DNA of 23,715 nucleotides from Candidatus Bruticola papionis (GCA_002407045.1 DHKB01000032.1:1-23715), one strand, 5' to 3'. Positions 1 to 7,860 are shown, numbered from the stretch's first letter. The notes: generated by a model from the sequence alone, not told the origin. Translations and numbers: made by a program.

Positions 1-2456
1 TCAAGCTTGGTAAGCTCGGTATCAAACATTTTAGTTAGAGCCGCATCGGAAGCCTCAATAGCTAAAGCACGACCCTTTTCCAGCAGTCCGCGACCGTTTT
101 GTGTATCTCCACTGTTAATTAAAGATAACGCAGTTTGCAAATAAGCTGGGTGGTACTTAGGATCACGCACAATAGCTTGCATAAAGAGGCTCCTGGCTTC
201 TTCTAAGCGACCAGTAGCTTGTGCGATAACACCTTGAGAGAAAATTTCTTGAGCCGAAAGTACAGAAGAGACATTGGTAGTCCCTTTTTCCATATCTTCT
301 TTGAGATAGGTAGCAAGTTCCGGGGGCAAATTGGATTCGGGCTCCAACGCTTCTTCGGCTGGCTTCATTTCCACAGCAGCTACACGCTCATCGCTCTTAT
401 CCACATCGGAAACGGCGAAGAGATTTTCCAAATGTTCGGTAGCTTCAGGATGCTCGGGAATGAACTTCAAAACTTTGGAGTAAGACTTCTTGGCCTCTTC
501 GATATAGCCCAACTTCTCTTGCAAACGAGCAGCTTCCAACCAGAAAGTGCTGTTTTTGGGCGCCAAAAGTACCAAGCGCTGGTATTGATCCAAGGCCTCC
601 ACAAAATCGCCACTGGCCATAGCAATTTGAGCTCTGGTAACGCGAGGGGCAATAGCTTCTGGATAAGCGGCCATAACTGCCTGAATAACGCGAAGAGCTT
701 CGGCAGGCTTGCCAACTTGACTAAGTACAGAAGCATAACGGCATCTGATATCCACATTGTTGGGATTAAGTTTACAAGCCTTATCGTATTGCTCTAAAGC
801 CATGTCAGCTTGATTAAGCTTAATGTAAGCTTCACCGAGATCGACTAAAGCTTCTTCGTAGTCTGGCTTAACATCTAAAGCTCTCTTTAAGAAGTCTACA
901 GCGACTACGTAATTGTTCATTTTTTGCAAATAAGTGCGGCCCACTGCTCTCAAGCTGCGAGCATCGTCAGGTTTAGCTTTAAGCACTTTGTTGAAGCCAA
1001 ACAGAGCATACTTGGGCTCGTTGAGTTCCAGATAAGCCATACCAATCTCATAGTAAATATCGAGATTGTCGGGAGAGAGCTCCAAAATGCGCTGATAAAC
1101 TTGAATAGCTTTGTCAGATTGACCAAACTTGCGATAGACTGAAGCTAAAATAGTTTGTGCTTCAAGATCGTTAGGATTGATTTCAACCGCACTTTTCAGC
1201 TCATTTATAGCTTTTTCACCATTTCTACGTTTTACGTAGCATTTGCCTAAACTGACATGGAACTGAGAATTTCTCGGTTGCAATTCAACAGCCTGACTGA
1301 AAGCTTTAATAGCATCGTCAATATTGTCCATTTGCTCGGAGACCAAGCCTAAGTTGTAGAAGCTATAGCTGTCGCGGGGGTTTAATTGAATAGCATGAGC
1401 AAGGGCTTTGGAAGCTCCGGCAAAGTTGCCCATCTTCTGATAGGCTTGAGATAAATTGAAGTAGGACTCATAATCTCCAGGATCAAGTTCCAAAGCTCTC
1501 TCGATAGCCTCAACAGCTTTAGGCCAATTACCAAGTTGGAAAGCGATTTGACCGTACTCACTCCAAGCTTCAGTATACTCAGGATTTAAAGAGACTGTCT
1601 TCTCGTACATTTGCATGGCTAAGTCGGGACGATAGACTTCTTTGCAACAACGAGCCAAAGAGAGGTAGCCCTCGGCATTATTTGGTTCAATATTTAGAGT
1701 CTTTTGGAATTGAACCATAGCTTGTTTATAGCGACCGGCCTTCATGTTGATACGGCCAAGAGAGAACAAATAGCGAGTACACTTGGCGTCTAAAGCGTGG
1801 GCAGCTTCAAATTGTTTGATAGCTGGTACAGTCTGGTTCTCTTTTTCGTAAATTAAGCCAAGCTGATAATGCGATTCGGCGGAACGAGGGTTATCTTCGG
1901 TAGCCTTACGCAAATTGATAATGGCCATTTTATTTTGGCCTAATTGATAATAAATTAAGCCAGCTTGTTCGCGGGCTTCCCAAAGACGAGGGTTAATATC
2001 TACAGCTTTATTGAGATACTTTAGAGCAACTTCCGGACGTCCTAAAAGTCGATTGGCACGACCTAATTGATAATGAGCATAGCCATCATTGGGATTGAGA
2101 GTTACCGGACGTTCAAAAGCGGCCAGAGCTTCTTTTACTTCTTTTCTGTAAAAGGCTAAATAAACAGGATCGGTAAAAGCATTGAGTACGTGAGGGTCAA
2201 GGCGCATAGCTTCTTCTAAATCTTCCAAAGCGCCCTTTAATTCAGCATTTTTGGCAAAAAGCAAACCGCGGTGCAAATACGCTAAAGCATGATTTGGTTG
2301 CAAATGCAAAGTTTGTTGAAAAGCTTTGACAGCTTCACCAAGATTTCCAGCTATCTGGTACTCCCGTCCTAGTTGGAAAAACGCCTCAGCGTCGTGAGGA
2401 TGCAGTTTTACCATAGTTTGATATTTCTGCAAATTAGAAGCTGACAACTCTGCCAT
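1..2456 (-). CDS. Very long TPR-repeat protein, C-terminus cut by window edge
   Basis: Translating the minus strand from the ATG at 2456-2454 gives 818 residues with no stop before the window's left edge, so the C-terminus is missing. The protein begins MAELSASNLQKYQ and has no signal peptide or membrane segment. I count about 19 consecutive 34-residue tetratricopeptide repeats with the usual pattern (AY..LG..Y...G....A...F..AL.L.P.N). An acidic, Glu/Pro-rich linker of about 60 residues follows, then at least two more TPR units (beginning near SAQEIFSQGVIAQATG). TPR solenoids bind other proteins; no catalytic domain is visible, so the partner and role are unknown. A GAGGG lies about 12 bases upstream of the ATG, and the leader contains a strong hairpin (2483-2524). 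It is transcribed divergently from the acetyltransferase gene. The TPR assignment is very secure; any function beyond scaffold is not. Confidence 0.93.
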   Translation of the reverse strand, partial: MAELSASNLQKYQTMVKLHPHDAEAFFQLGREYQIAGNLGEAVKAFQQTLHLQPNHALAYLHRGLLFAKNAELKGALEDLEEAMRLDPHVLNAFTDPVYLAFYRKEVKEALAAFERPVTLNPNDGYAHYQLGRANRLLGRPEVALKYLNKAVDINPRLWEAREQAGLIYYQLGQNKMAIINLRKATEDNPRSAESHYQLGLIYEKENQTVPAIKQFEAAHALDAKCTRYLFSLGRINMKAGRYKQAMVQFQKTLNIEPNNAEGYLSLARCCKEVYRPDLAMQMYEKTVSLNPEYTEAWSEYGQIAFQLGNWPKAVEAIERALELDPGDYESYFNLSQAYQKMGNFAGASKALAHAIQLNPRDSYSFYNLGLVSEQMDNIDDAIKAFSQAVELQPRNSQFHVSLGKCYVKRRNGEKAINELKSAVEINPNDLEAQTILASVYRKFGQSDKAIQVYQRILELSPDNLDIYYEIGMAYLELNEPKYALFGFNKVLKAKPDDARSLRAVGRTYLQKMNNYVVAVDFLKRALDVKPDYEEALVDLGEAYIKLNQADMALEQYDKACKLNPNNVDIRCRYASVLSQVGKPAEALRVIQAVMAAYPEAIAPRVTRAQIAMASGDFVEALDQYQRLVLLAPKNSTFWLEAARLQEKLGYIEEAKKSYSKVLKFIPEHPEATEHLENLFAVSDVDKSDERVAAVEMKPAEEALEPESNLPPELATYLKEDMEKGTTNVSSVLSAQEIFSQGVIAQATGRLEEARSLFMQAIVRDPKYHPAYLQTALSLINSGDTQNGRGLLEKGRALAIEASDAALTKMFDTELTKL

Positions 2457-2810
2457 TGTAATTATAAACCCTCATTATATTTTTCCAATCTAACTTGGAC
2501 TATCGTTCCAAATTGAGATTGGAATTAAACTGCTTGCGCAGCTCCGTCTCAATGCACATATAGAAAAGGACATGCTCATCTTATAATAAAACGGTCTGTT
2601 AGGCTTCGTGTTCAGCCGCTTTTATCCTACACAAACTGCGGAAATTTCGGCCTATTGGGCGTTTTAGCACTTGTTTTCAGTAGATTTACACAAAAAAATA
2701 GCGTACTTACCGGCAAATAGTATCGAGCAGGCTGAAAGAGCAGCTCTGCAGAAGTTGTTGTGAATTTTTTGGGATGGATTTGCCTGAAGATATTTTTGTT
2801 GGAGAAAAGA
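2457..2810. other. Divergent intergenic region between the TPR and acetyltransferase genes
   Basis: About 350 bases without a gene. It holds the leader and presumably the promoters of both flanking genes. The only clear structure is the inverted repeat at 2483-2524. I could not identify a convincing -35/-10 pair for either direction. An in-frame GTG at 2760 would extend the acetyltransferase, but it has no ribosome-binding site. Confidence 0.5.
2483..2524 (-). promoter_or_regulatory. Nested inverted repeat in the leader of the TPR gene
   Basis: The arms TTCCAATCT (2483-2491) and AGATTGGAA (2516-2524) are perfectly complementary over 9 bp. A second pair, TTGGA (2495-2499) and TCCAA (2507-2511), nests inside it. 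The structure ends 27 bases before the ATG of the TPR gene, so it would sit in that gene's mRNA leader or act as an operator dyad. There is no U-run on either side, so it is not a simple terminator. Confidence 0.5.
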
Positions 2811-3377
2811 ATGATTCAAGCTGAAAGATTGCGTTTATGGCCTTTAGAACATTGTGATTTAGGCAAAAATTATCAATGGGCCAACGATATGGAATTGTGT
2901 CGTTATGCAGGCGCTTTGCCTATGCCTAAATCGCTTAATGAATTGGAAGCCTGGTACAATAACGCCAGCAGTAATCCGGAAACTTCTATTTTTGCCATAA
3001 AACTGAATAATGGAGCCTATATAGGCAACATAGAAATACGCAATCTAGATTTACGCTGTGCCAATTGTGAATTAGGCATAATATTAGGAGAAACTTCCAT
3101 GCGTGGCCAAGGCTATGGCCAAGAAGCGGTTATGGCCCTATGCGGATTCGTTTTTAATCAATTGCGCTTACACAGAGTAACTGTGCATGTTTTAGAATTT
3201 AACGAAAGGGCGGCCCATATGTTTACTAAATGCGGCTTTGTCCAAGAAGGAGTGGAGCGGGAGTCCTTCTGGTCAGACGGACGTTATTGGGATGTGCGCA
3301 TTTTTAGCTTGTTGGAGAGTGAATTTCGCTCGCAAGCCACTAAGTTAGCAACTGCTACTAAGGATAGCGTAAAATAA
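2811..3377 (+). CDS. GNAT-family N-acetyltransferase (RimJ/RimL-like)
   Basis: 188 residues, near the usual length for single-domain RimJ/RimL-type GNAT enzymes, which move an acetyl group from acetyl-CoA to an amine (protein N-terminus or small molecule). The acetyl-CoA binding motif Q/RxxGxG/A appears as RGQGYG at residues 98-103. It is followed by the typical helix (QEAVMALCGFVF) and the C-terminal signature LHRVTVHVLEFNERAAHMFTKCGF (about residues 120-143), where a conserved Asn/Arg pair packs near CoA. The start at the ATG (2811) is chosen because GGAGA lies about 5 bases upstream; a longer frame from GTG 2760 lacks such a site. Substrate cannot be told from sequence. It lies 60 bases upstream of mtnA on the same strand and may be cotranscribed; no terminator is seen between them. 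Confidence 0.88.
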   Translation: MIQAERLRLWPLEHCDLGKNYQWANDMELCRYAGALPMPKSLNELEAWYNNASSNPETSIFAIKLNNGAYIGNIEIRNLDLRCANCELGIILGETSMRGQGYGQEAVMALCGFVFNQLRLHRVTVHVLEFNERAAHMFTKCGFVQEGVERESFWSDGRYWDVRIFSLLESEFRSQATKLATATKDSVK

Positions 3378-3437
3378 TTTTTATAGATATAAAATAAGAC
3401 TGAATCCCAAAAAATATCGTGAAATAGAGGATAATAA

Positions 3438-4463
3438 ATGAAACCCATCATTTGGTGTGGCGATCATGCTGAATTGATCGATCAAACCGCCCTTCCTACT
3501 GAAGAAAATTGGATTTGTTGCTCTACCCCAGAGAAAATTGCCTGGGCCATTGAGACAATGAAAGTGCGCGGAGCTCCAGCTATAGGCGTAAGCGCAGCCT
3601 ACGGTATGGCTTTGGCAGCTCTCAATAATGCATCTTTGCCAATTGACGCTTTTAAAAAGAAGCTAGCTGCCGCCGCCAAACTTATAGGAGCAACTAGACC
3701 AACAGCCGTTAATCTTTTCTGGGCTCTTAAAGAGATGGAAAAAGTTTGGGCTACTTCGGATGATCCTAAGGCATTAGTTCAAGCTATGGTAAAACGTGCC
3801 CAAGAAATAGCTGCCGAAGATGAAAATATGTGCAAGGCCATAGGACGTCACGGAGCAGCTTTGGTGCCCAATAATGCTCGCATTTTAACTCATTGCAACG
3901 CTGGAGCTTTGGCCACAGCCGACTATGGCACAGCCTTAGGTGTAATTAGAGCTGCCTTCGAAGATGGTAAAGTAAAAATGGTTTGGGCTGACGAAACTAG
4001 ACCTTTCTTGCAAGGCGCCCGTCTAACGGCTTGGGAATTACATAAAGATAATATTCCTGTACGTTTGATATGCGACAATATGGTCGGCCATTTTATGCAA
4101 CGCGGCCAAATAGATATGGCTGTAGTCGGAGCGGATCGCATTACTGCCAACGGAGACGTAGCCAACAAAATAGGCACTTACAGCGTAGCTGTGCTTTGCA
4201 AAGAGCACGATATACCTTTTTATGTGGCTGCTCCCTACTCAACCATAGATCTAAATTTGCATGATGGCCGAGATATACCGATTGAAGAGCGCAAAGCTGA
4301 AGAACTCACGACAATGGCTGGCAAACGTATAGCCCCAGAAGGCATAGAAGTAGCAAACCCAGCTTTCGATGTTACGCCTGCAAAGCTAATTACAGCAATT
4401 ATTACCGAAAAAGGCGTCTTCCGCCCTCCTTTCGATTTTTCTAAAGTGTTAGAGCAAAAGTAA
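3438..4463 (+). CDS. mtnA: S-methyl-5-thioribose-1-phosphate isomerase
   Basis: 341 residues, the normal length of MtnA. The enzyme converts methylthioribose-1-phosphate to methylthioribulose-1-phosphate in the cytoplasmic methionine salvage pathway. Signature segments are all present: VRGAPAIGVSAAYG (43-56), THCNAGALAT (151-160), WADETRPFLQGARLTAWEL (about 183-201), GADRITANGDVANKIGTY (231-248) and PFYVAAPYSTID. The family's catalytic Cys and Asp correspond to Cys153 and Asp233. GAGG lies 7 bases before the ATG. The related eIF2B-like and ribose-1,5-bisphosphate isomerases share the fold, but the HCNAGALAT and ADETRP motifs favour MtnA. No other methionine salvage gene is visible nearby, so the rest of the pathway must be elsewhere or absent. 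Confidence 0.96.
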   Translation: MKPIIWCGDHAELIDQTALPTEENWICCSTPEKIAWAIETMKVRGAPAIGVSAAYGMALAALNNASLPIDAFKKKLAAAAKLIGATRPTAVNLFWALKEMEKVWATSDDPKALVQAMVKRAQEIAAEDENMCKAIGRHGAALVPNNARILTHCNAGALATADYGTALGVIRAAFEDGKVKMVWADETRPFLQGARLTAWELHKDNIPVRLICDNMVGHFMQRGQIDMAVVGADRITANGDVANKIGTYSVAVLCKEHDIPFYVAAPYSTIDLNLHDGRDIPIEERKAEELTTMAGKRIAPEGIEVANPAFDVTPAKLITAIITEKGVFRPPFDFSKVLEQK

Positions 4464-4481
4464 AGCCGACACATTATCTAT

Positions 4482-4524
4482 TTCCGCAACCGCACATCTC
4501 AAAATATAGAAGTCGGTTGCGGAA
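4482..4524 (+). terminator. Inverted repeat after mtnA, possible weak terminator
   Basis: TTCCGCAACCG (4482-4492) and CGGTTGCGGAA (4514-4524) form a perfect 11-bp stem with a 21-base loop between mtnA and holA. Only a poor T tract (TTATTT) follows, so termination is uncertain. It could equally be an mRNA processing or stability element. Confidence 0.45.
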
Positions 4525-4558
4525 TTATTTGTAAATTGCTGAAATAGTGGAGTTTATT

Positions 4559-5593
4559 ATGGCTCGTTACGCTACTGAAGACGCTATGCGTTTGCTGGAA
4601 ACAAAAAAAATAAAAGAAGCGACCGCCTATATACTGTACGGAGAAGACGAATATTTAATTTCCGAAACGATGCATTTGCTGCGCAATTCTGTTATAGACG
4701 CCGATTTTGGCGATTTCAATTATACACGCCTCGAGTGCAGCGGTTCCACAAAAGTAGCCGAATTAGTTAACGCTTTGCGTGAATTGCCTATGCTTACCGA
4801 CAAGCGTCTTTTAGAGTTGCACTTTTATCAGAACCTCCCCGAATCTACAGTAAAAAAAATTGAAAAAACATTTAAAGAGACTTTGCAAGAAGGTAGCACC
4901 GTCGTATGCTTAGTTAGCCATAACGAAACTAAAAAATCTAAAAGCAAATTAGTTACTTGGGCTCAAGATTATGCCCAAGAAATAAATTGCACCGTTTCAG
5001 CTTACAATCTCCCCCGTTGGATAGAACTTTATTTAAAAGATAAAGGTTGTAAATTCAAAGACTCCAAAGCCGCTCAAGAATTGCAAAATCGCGTCGGTAC
5101 GAATTTACTAGATTTGAGCTCTCAGCTAGATCAATTGGCTCTTTATGTAGGCGACAAGAAAATCATAGATACAGAAGACGTCCATTTAGTCATACGCCCA
5201 AGCAACGAAGTAAAAGTGTGGGAATACACAAAAGCACTCACTCAAAAAGACTACAAAAAGGCCATGCAAGCTTGTGCTTCACTTTTGGAAGACAACGCTC
5301 AAAGAGGTAGCCTGACTCTAATTGCATTTACTAATAAATACTTGCGTGACTTAGCCCAAGCCTTAGATATTACTTCCAAATATGGTTTTAATTTAAACAG
5401 CTTGGCCCAGCAAATGAGCGATAAAAAAGATTTTCAAATAAATTATCTTCTCAAAGATTTGCGCAACTGGAAAGAAGCCAACTTGAGAGACGCTTTTCAT
5501 AGTTTATGTCAGGCAGATTTGCGCCTTAAAACTGGTGGCGATCCCTTATTGACTATGCAATTGCTAACATTACGCATCGTAGGCAGACGTTGA
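4559..5593 (+). CDS. holA: DNA polymerase III delta subunit
   Basis: 344 residues, matching HolA (about 330-350). Delta is the wrench of the clamp loader that opens the sliding clamp for loading onto DNA. The N-terminus carries the family hallmark YILYGEDEYLISETMHLL (about residues 24-41), followed by AAA+-like domains I/II and the C-terminal helical collar domain. Segments such as NRVGTNLLDLSSQLDQLALYVGDKKIIDTEDVHLVI and the C-terminal FHSLCQADLRLKTGGDPLLTMQLLTLRI are typical. The ATG at 4559 has GGAG at 4549-4552; the in-frame GTG at 4547 overlaps that site and is not preferred. The gene follows mtnA by 95 bases with a stem-loop between. Identification rests on N- and C-terminal signatures and length; the family is divergent in sequence. 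Confidence 0.92.
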   Translation: MARYATEDAMRLLETKKIKEATAYILYGEDEYLISETMHLLRNSVIDADFGDFNYTRLECSGSTKVAELVNALRELPMLTDKRLLELHFYQNLPESTVKKIEKTFKETLQEGSTVVCLVSHNETKKSKSKLVTWAQDYAQEINCTVSAYNLPRWIELYLKDKGCKFKDSKAAQELQNRVGTNLLDLSSQLDQLALYVGDKKIIDTEDVHLVIRPSNEVKVWEYTKALTQKDYKKAMQACASLLEDNAQRGSLTLIAFTNKYLRDLAQALDITSKYGFNLNSLAQQMSDKKDFQINYLLKDLRNWKEANLRDAFHSLCQADLRLKTGGDPLLTMQLLTLRIVGRR

Positions 5594-6217
5594 ACGCTTT
5601 TGTCGGTTATATTTTCTTGTATACATCGCAATATAAATAAACAAAAAAAATAGGCACAAGTTCAGCTATAAGAAGGGAGAGAAAAATTTAGGGAAGAAGT
5701 GGAATTATGAAGGGGCGCTGGTATGCCTTATTTCTGCGATTAGTGAAGAGAATAAGCTACTACGTTTCTCAAAGATGCGTTGTAGTGCTCTAATGAAAGC
5801 GGAAAGCTTCCGCCTCTATGGGCGTAATTAAACTTATGTCCATTAAAGAGATTGGCAGGAAATTGTCAGTTCGTTTTCGCAGAAAAAACTGGCGATTGTT
5901 GAAGTCTTTTACAAAGTAGAAAGTTTTTTGCCTAACTATTAAAAACATTAGGCAGAAGGCGATCAGCAGCCTATCAGCATCAATGTTAGGCTTTCTTTTT
6001 TTGGCCTGTGATCAAGCTTAAGTTGCTTCACTACTTTGTAAAAAAATAGAGTAGTCAAACAAAAAAAATGTGGGTGAGACGTCCCCACCAGACAGCGAGC
6101 GGCCGAAGTCTATTTAGTAGGATTAAGCCTTTTGCCCTTGTCTAAAAGTTCACGCGGTTGTAACTGCGGAGAATGCGTCAAAAAAAATAGGCAATAATAT
6201 CACGCGGAGGCAAAGTT
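5594..6217 (+). other. Structured 620-bp gene-free region, candidate noncoding RNA or attenuator
   Basis: No long ORF on either strand, but several inverted repeats. GCGGAA (5799-5804) and TTCCGC (5808-5813) form a tight hairpin. TTTTACAAAGTAG (5907-5919) and CTACTTTGTAAAA (6031-6043) form a 13-bp perfect long-range stem. Two competing hairpins and a T-rich tract lie inside it (5930-6002). GTGGG (6070-6074) pairs with CCCAC (6084-6088). A possible 28-codon frame (5707-5793, MKGRWYALFLRL...) is followed by an overlapping 12-codon frame (TAATG, 5791-5829); neither is convincing. I do not recognise tmRNA, RNase P, SRP or a known riboswitch consensus here. Strand is assumed from the T tract. Confidence 0.5.
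5930..6002 (+). terminator. Terminator-like stems with alternative pairing
   Basis: AGCCTA (5968-5973) pairs with TAGGCT (5987-5992), directly followed by the T-rich tract TTTCTTTTTTT (5992-6002), the layout of a Rho-independent terminator. Upstream GCCTAA (5930-5935) can pair with TTAGGC (5948-5953). GCCTAAC (5930-5936) can instead pair with GTTAGGC (5985-5991), which would use the terminator's own 3' arm. The alternatives make this look like a switchable terminator, but that is inferred from sequence only. Confidence 0.5.
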
Positions 6218-7159
6218 ATGGAGACCCCTCAGAGCAGTGCGCTCGTTATAGGAGCCGCCAATCTGGATATAAAAGGTCACACTTGTTCTTATCATGTGGC
6301 CAAAACTTCCAATCCAGGTATGGTTCGCACTACAGCAGGCGGTGTGGCTCGCAATATTGCAGAGAATCTGGCCCGTATGAATGTACAAGCTACATTATTG
6401 AGTGTTATAGGCGACGATCTTTACGGTAGGCAGATACTAGATATAACTGGTTCCGCTGGCGTCGATTTGAGCAGGGTATTAGTATCTAAAGATCAGCGTA
6501 CTGGCATATTTTTGGCGATTCTAAATCATTATGGCGATTTAGAGTCAGCTGTGGCCGATCTAGATATTATTAAGATGCTCACCCCTGAGTATCTCAGCAA
6601 TAATATAGAACTTTTTGACAGTGCCAAATTTGTGGTCGTTGACGCCGATATCCCTACTCCTACTCTGGTATTTTGCCTTGAGCAATGCAGCAAGCGCGGC
6701 TTGCCTATTTGTGTTGAGCCTATTTCTGTGTCCAAAGCCAAACAAATAGTGCCTTTCTTGGATCAGATCACTATGGTTACTCCCAATCGCGAAGAAGCTG
6801 AAGTTTTGGTCGGATTCCCCTTGCGCAGCGCTGCAGACGTCAAACGCGCCGGCTTAGAATTGCTTAATCGTGGAGTAAAATGGGGTATAATTACCTTGGG
6901 TCCTGAGGGTGTTTTAATTGCCAGCCGTGAAGACGGGCAGGATATAATAGAATTTATTCCTTCAATTTCAACCGTTGTCACCGATACTGTAGGTGCTGGC
7001 GATGCTCTTACCTCAGGAGCAGTGTGTGGACTCTTAGACGGATTGAGTTTCCGTCAGGCCGTCGAGCGAGGAGTTTTATGTGCAACTCTCACTTTACAAA
7101 CCTCTATGGCTGTCCATCCAGAACTGACGCTCGCTAAGCTCGAGCAATTTAAAAATTAG
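6218..7159 (+). CDS. psuK: PfkB-family carbohydrate kinase, pseudouridine kinase-like
   Basis: 313 residues with the ribokinase/PfkB fold. The N-terminal segment VIGAANLDIKG with NPGMVRTTAGGVARNIAENLARM (about residues 10-54) and the following SVIGDDLYGRQIL closely resemble E. coli PsuK (YeiC), which phosphorylates pseudouridine to pseudouridine 5'-phosphate. The C-terminal PfkB signature DTVGAGDALTSGAVCG includes the catalytic base Asp262 in the GAGD anion hole. VTPNREEAEVL (187-197) is the usual second landmark. GGAGG lies 7 bases before the ATG. The usual partner psuG (pseudouridine glycosidase) is not adjacent in this window, so substrate assignment is tentative; another PfkB sugar or nucleoside kinase is the alternative. 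The gene follows a structured gene-free region that may control it. Confidence 0.8.
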   Translation: METPQSSALVIGAANLDIKGHTCSYHVAKTSNPGMVRTTAGGVARNIAENLARMNVQATLLSVIGDDLYGRQILDITGSAGVDLSRVLVSKDQRTGIFLAILNHYGDLESAVADLDIIKMLTPEYLSNNIELFDSAKFVVVDADIPTPTLVFCLEQCSKRGLPICVEPISVSKAKQIVPFLDQITMVTPNREEAEVLVGFPLRSAADVKRAGLELLNRGVKWGIITLGPEGVLIASREDGQDIIEFIPSISTVVTDTVGAGDALTSGAVCGLLDGLSFRQAVERGVLCATLTLQTSMAVHPELTLAKLEQFKN

Positions 7160-7171
7160 TTTTAATTTCGG

Positions 7172-7193
7172 CAGCTTCCTAGTAGTTGCCAGA
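7172..7193 (+). terminator. Hairpin just after the PfkB kinase gene
   Basis: GGCAGCT pairs with AGTTGCC (one G-U pair) around the loop TCCTAGT, shortly after the kinase stop codon. No T-run follows, so it is a weak terminator candidate at best. Confidence 0.3.
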
Positions 7194-7207
7194 TATTAAA
7201 ACCGGCA

Positions 7208-7263
7208 GAGATTGGCACGCATACTGGCTGCAGAATTGAAAGTTCATTTGCTGTGCCAATCTC
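7208..7263 (+). promoter_or_regulatory. 11-bp inverted repeat in the leader of the CarD-like gene
   Basis: GAGATTGGCAC (7208-7218) and GTGCCAATCTC (7253-7263) are perfectly complementary and separated by 34 bases. The 3' arm ends about 10 bases before the ribosome-binding site AGGAG (7273-7277) of the CarD-like gene. As RNA it would form a long stem right upstream of the translation start; as DNA it could be an operator. No U-run follows. Confidence 0.5.
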
Positions 7264-7287
7264 AAAAGCAACAGGAGTTAATAAATA

Positions 7288-7785
7288 ATGTTTAGTGTCG
7301 GAAGTAAAGTTATGCATCCGCTTCACGGTCTTGGCACTGTAGAGAGCATCGAGCATGAGGTGATTCTCGACCAAGATTGCGATTTGGCTTGTATATCGTT
7401 TCAAAACGATCGTCTAAGGATAAAAGTCAATCTGAGCAAAAAAAATGCTATGATTAGACCTCTAGTAGACAAAGAAGAAATTCTAAAGATAGTTTCTCAT
7501 TTGAAAACTGCCGACAGCACTCTACCTACTCGTTCTTCTGATCGTTATAATTTCAATCTGCGCAAAGTAAAAAGTTGCGATATTTATCAATTAGCGGAAG
7601 TAATTCGCGATCTGACAGTCTTTTCTAAAAATCATAAACTGCCTCCCAAAGAACAGCAGATGCTAAAGCAAGCTCGTAAAACTTTAGCTATCGAATTTGG
7701 CTTTGTTACCAATCGCGACGAAGAAGACATAGAGTCGGAAATAGACGAAATTTGCCGCAACGAAGATAATAGTTTTATCTCTTAG
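7288..7785 (+). CDS. CarD/CdnL-family RNA polymerase-binding transcription regulator
   Basis: 165 residues, the common length for CarD/CdnL proteins. The N-terminal RNA polymerase-interaction domain (Tudor-like, shared with Mfd/TRCF) starts MFSVGSKVMHPLHGLGTVESIEHEVI, the classic F.VGd.VvyP.HGvG.v pattern. It runs to about residue 65 with KVNLSKKNAMIRPLVDKEEI. The C-terminal helical DNA-binding domain includes RYNFNLRKVKSCDIYQLAEVIRDL and KEQQMLKQARKTLAIEF (about 85-140), matching the family's nle.lksgd..evaevvr.L and ml..A...L..E landmarks. These proteins stabilise promoter open complexes, often at rRNA promoters. AGGAG lies about 10 bases before the ATG, and a long leader hairpin precedes it. 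A strong terminator follows, so it appears to be a single-gene transcript. Confidence 0.92.
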   Translation: MFSVGSKVMHPLHGLGTVESIEHEVILDQDCDLACISFQNDRLRIKVNLSKKNAMIRPLVDKEEILKIVSHLKTADSTLPTRSSDRYNFNLRKVKSCDIYQLAEVIRDLTVFSKNHKLPPKEQQMLKQARKTLAIEFGFVTNRDEEDIESEIDEICRNEDNSFIS

Positions 7786-7860
7786 TGATAGCTAAAAAAG
7801 AGCACCTGAAAAGCATTTATTTGCTTTGCTAGTGCTACACAAGAAGCTTAAATATAAAGC

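Noticed and set aside
219..797. 192-codon plus-strand open frame within the TPR gene
   Set aside because: It lies opposite a continuous, repeat-rich minus-strand protein; its translation shows no domain and it has no ribosome-binding site.
2760..2810. N-terminal extension of the acetyltransferase from GTG 2760
   Set aside because: No ribosome-binding site at GTG, whereas GGAGA precedes the ATG at 2811, where the family homology begins.
4464..4518. Alternative pairing of AGCCGAC with GTCGGTT competing with the mtnA-holA stem
   Set aside because: Short, includes a G-U pair, and no T tract or regulatory logic supports a switch.
5707..5829. Two short overlapping frames (28 and 12 codons) in the gene-free region
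   Set aside because: Too short to judge, no recognisable protein feature, and they overlap RNA-like hairpins; kept only as a remark in the region entry.
5913..5927. 15-base direct repeat AAAGTAGAAAGTTTT shared with 17497-17511
   Set aside because: One A/T-rich 15-mer shared between two places is close to chance in a window this size, and the flanks do not match.
6070..6090. tRNA- or tmRNA-like T-arm (GTGGG...CCCAC followed by CA)
   Set aside because: The loop lacks the TTCRA consensus on either strand and no acceptor or anticodon arms surround it.
5594..6217. tmRNA, RNase P RNA, SRP RNA or 6S RNA in the structured gap
   Set aside because: I looked for their conserved core sequences (T-arm/CCA end, GAGGAAAGTCC, GGAAGG tetraloop region) and did not find them; only a covariance search could settle it.
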